From contig RGHP01000002.1 of the NCBI GenBank assembly GCA_010024125.1, positions 1-37,339 on the forward strand: 37,339 bases of DNA. The letters run 5' to 3'. The translations under genes and the position numbers were made by a program. Position 1 is the stretch's first letter, and every line of letters begins with the position of its first letter. Below are positions 35,987 through 37,339 of this stretch, in pieces. The notes below the pieces were generated by a model. The model worked only from the letters and a program-made list of their open reading frames with translations, ran no database searches and had not been told where the DNA came from. This DNA is from Gammaproteobacteria bacterium. GTDB taxonomy: Bacteria; Pseudomonadota; Gammaproteobacteria; Pseudomonadales; Litorivicinaceae.

Positions 35987-37339
35987 TCAGGCTGTTTGCG
36001 AAAGAGGTGTTGTCATTTCTTCCGTGGTATCACCGATTGGTGAGGCAGGTTTGAATCGATTCATCAAAACAGCCATCAATGGCGGGATGAAAAACAGAGC
36101 CAAAACCGTCGATAGAAGCAGACCACCAAACACCACGATGCCAATTCCCCGGTATAGCTCAGAGCCCGCACCTGGGAAAATGATAAGTGGTAAAAGTCCG
36201 AATAAGCTCGTCAGTGTCGACATAAAAATGGGCCGAATCCGATTACTCGTTGCTTCCAGAATCGCATCAGCTGATTCCATTCCATCGTGTTGAATATGCC
36301 AAAGCGTCTGCTCAACCATGAGGATCGCATTGTTCACAACAACACCAGTCAGGATGATAAAGCCAAGCATGGTCAACATATCGAGCGGTTGATCCATAAA
36401 CAGATTCAAGAGTGCGAGACCAAGAATCCCACCAGTTGCCGCAATCGGCACTGTCACCAAAATGATCAGTGGCAACGCAAAACTCTTTAAAAGAACCACC
36501 AGCAACAAATAAATGACTGCAATCGCTAGGACCACATTGGTTTGCATTGCGTTCCAAGCTTTCGATAATTCATCAGCTGCACCCGATAATTCAAGTCGAA
36601 CCCCATTTTTCGATGCGATATTGAATGGATCAACAACTTTTTCATTGATCTGGGCAATAGCTGTCTCAAGAGGGATCGATTCATGCAACCGTAATTCAAT
36701 CGTCACGACCCGTCGCCCTGCTTTTCGCAACAATTGATTGGGTGCTGACTCAATCGAAACTTCAGCAACCTGCCCGATCTTCACCAATGAACCATCTCGC
36801 GCAATCACAGGAATATCTGCGATATCCTCGATCTTCGCGGTCTCTCGCGTTTGCGTGGTGAGAACCAGTTCAACCAACTCCCCGCCCAATGGAATCTCCC
36901 GCACCAGAATTCCGTCGTTGTAGACATCAAGAGCCTGCGCAAAATCGCGTGCTGATACACCTGCACGTGCCAGTGCATCTGGATTCGGTCTGACAACAAG
37001 CTCAGGACTCACCGCGTTTTCCGATGGCCGAACCCGGATCTGATGACCATCTTTTCGAGGGAATAATTCGCCAACTTGTCGCCTAATATCACGAAACGCC
37101 GGTTCAACCGCTTCATAATCTGGACCAAGCACATCGATTAAGATTCCGCGTGACCCTCCAACTGAGCGCCCAAAGAGTGATGCCTGAGTCACAAATGCGC
37201 GTGCGCCCGGTGCTTTAGCAACTGGTTCAGATAGCACGGGAATGAGTTCACGAATACGGCCAGCATCTTCAGTCGCTGCACCAGCAAAGGCGCCACCGTT
37301 ATAGGCAACGAAAAAGAACCGGTCGATGTGCGGGAGTTT
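35987..37339 (-). CDS. RND-family efflux transporter (C-terminal part; N-terminus outside window)
   Basis: About 450 residues of an inner-membrane RND pump of the AcrB/HAE type are visible, and the frame is open to the right edge. It contains the second periplasmic docking/porter region (GSRGILIDVLGPDYEAVEPA, VRPNPDALARAGVSARDFAQ). The last membrane helices follow, with VIYLLLVVLLKSFALPLIIL, GFIILTGVVVNNAILMVEQT and RIRPIFMSTLTSLFGLLPL, typical of helices 8-11. Drugs or other amphiphiles are the usual substrates, pumped with proton exchange. The partner adaptor and any regulator would lie outside the window. Confidence 0.93.
   Translation of the reverse strand, partial: KLPHIDRFFFVAYNGGAFAGAATEDAGRIRELIPVLSEPVAKAPGARAFVTQASLFGRSVGGSRGILIDVLGPDYEAVEPAFRDIRRQVGELFPRKDGHQIRVRPSENAVSPELVVRPNPDALARAGVSARDFAQALDVYNDGILVREIPLGGELVELVLTTQTRETAKIEDIADIPVIARDGSLVKIGQVAEVSIESAPNQLLRKAGRRVVTIELRLHESIPLETAIAQINEKVVDPFNIASKNGVRLELSGAADELSKAWNAMQTNVVLAIAVIYLLLVVLLKSFALPLIILVTVPIAATGGILGLALLNLFMDQPLDMLTMLGFIILTGVVVNNAILMVEQTLWHIQHDGMESADAILEATSNRIRPIFMSTLTSLFGLLPLIIFPGAGSELYRGIGIVVFGGLLLSTVLALFFIPPLMAVLMNRFKPASPIGDTTEEMTTPLSQTA

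Noticed and set aside
1-37339. CRISPR arrays, tRNA or rRNA genes, insertion sequences, phage attachment sites
   Set aside because: No spaced direct repeats, cloverleaf-like sequence, transposase or integrase product was seen, and intergenic space is very limited.

Overview
The window looks like a chromosomal segment of a compact, probably aquatic gammaproteobacterium. The gene neighbourhood hda / DUF2066 / purM / purN / DUF3108 with proS, wrbA and DUF2069 nearby is one I remember from Pseudomonas-type genomes. A LexA operator of the gammaproteobacterial type precedes recA, and RF2 keeps the classical frameshift signal. The genome appears streamlined: most co-directional genes overlap by 1-20 bases, and all six convergent gene pairs overlap tail to tail. 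I see no tRNA, rRNA, insertion sequence, phage gene or CRISPR array. The species cannot be named from this sequence alone.

Layout. 1-2.4 kb, minus: recA (cut by the left edge), hda and a DUF2066 protein. 2.5-6 kb, plus: purM, purN, a DUF3108 protein and a FemAB-like acyltransferase. 6-7.1 kb, minus: pabB. 7.1-9.8 kb, plus: proS, wrbA and a DUF2069 membrane protein. 9.8-10.4 kb, minus: a LysE/ArgO exporter. 10.4-12.1 kb, plus: isocitrate lyase aceA behind a strongly structured leader and followed by a clear terminator. 12.1-16.6 kb: an EAL phosphodiesterase (plus), then esterase, mdh, a small membrane protein and an RCK potassium channel (minus). 16.6-19.2 kb: a PlsC-type acyltransferase (plus), glyA and a cupin (minus). 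19.2-26.2 kb, plus: an AT-rich block, a tandem glycine riboswitch, gcvT-gcvH-gcvP-lipA and an M48 lipoprotein protease. 26.2-27.7 kb: a DUF6787-like protein, an FAH-family hydrolase and a QueD-like protein. 27.7-33.3 kb, minus: the most unusual block (below). 33.3-37.3 kb, minus: lysS, prfB and a truncated RND efflux pump gene.

Two regions stand out. First, 27660-33254 is a tightly coupled six-gene minus-strand cluster: a cNMP-fold-like protein, a miniature HlyD-like protein, two ABC-exporter-like proteins, a second cNMP-fold-like protein and an MFS transporter. It resembles an NHLP/NHLM-type peptide exporter. However, both nucleotide-binding domains lack every catalytic residue I can check, the C39-like N-terminus has no catalytic cysteine, and the HlyD-like protein is reduced to an anchor and a small domain. 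The reading frames are all open, so this looks like a retained, repurposed pseudo-ABC complex and not simple decay.

Second, the glycine-cleavage operon has intact gcvH and gcvP, but gcvT and lipA each carry an apparent short out-of-frame deletion. Either glycine cleavage and local lipoylation are being lost, or both sites are assembly errors. The gcvT and glyA leaders both show start-region hairpins, so one-carbon metabolism here may be largely controlled at translation. The aceA leader is a candidate new cis-regulatory RNA.
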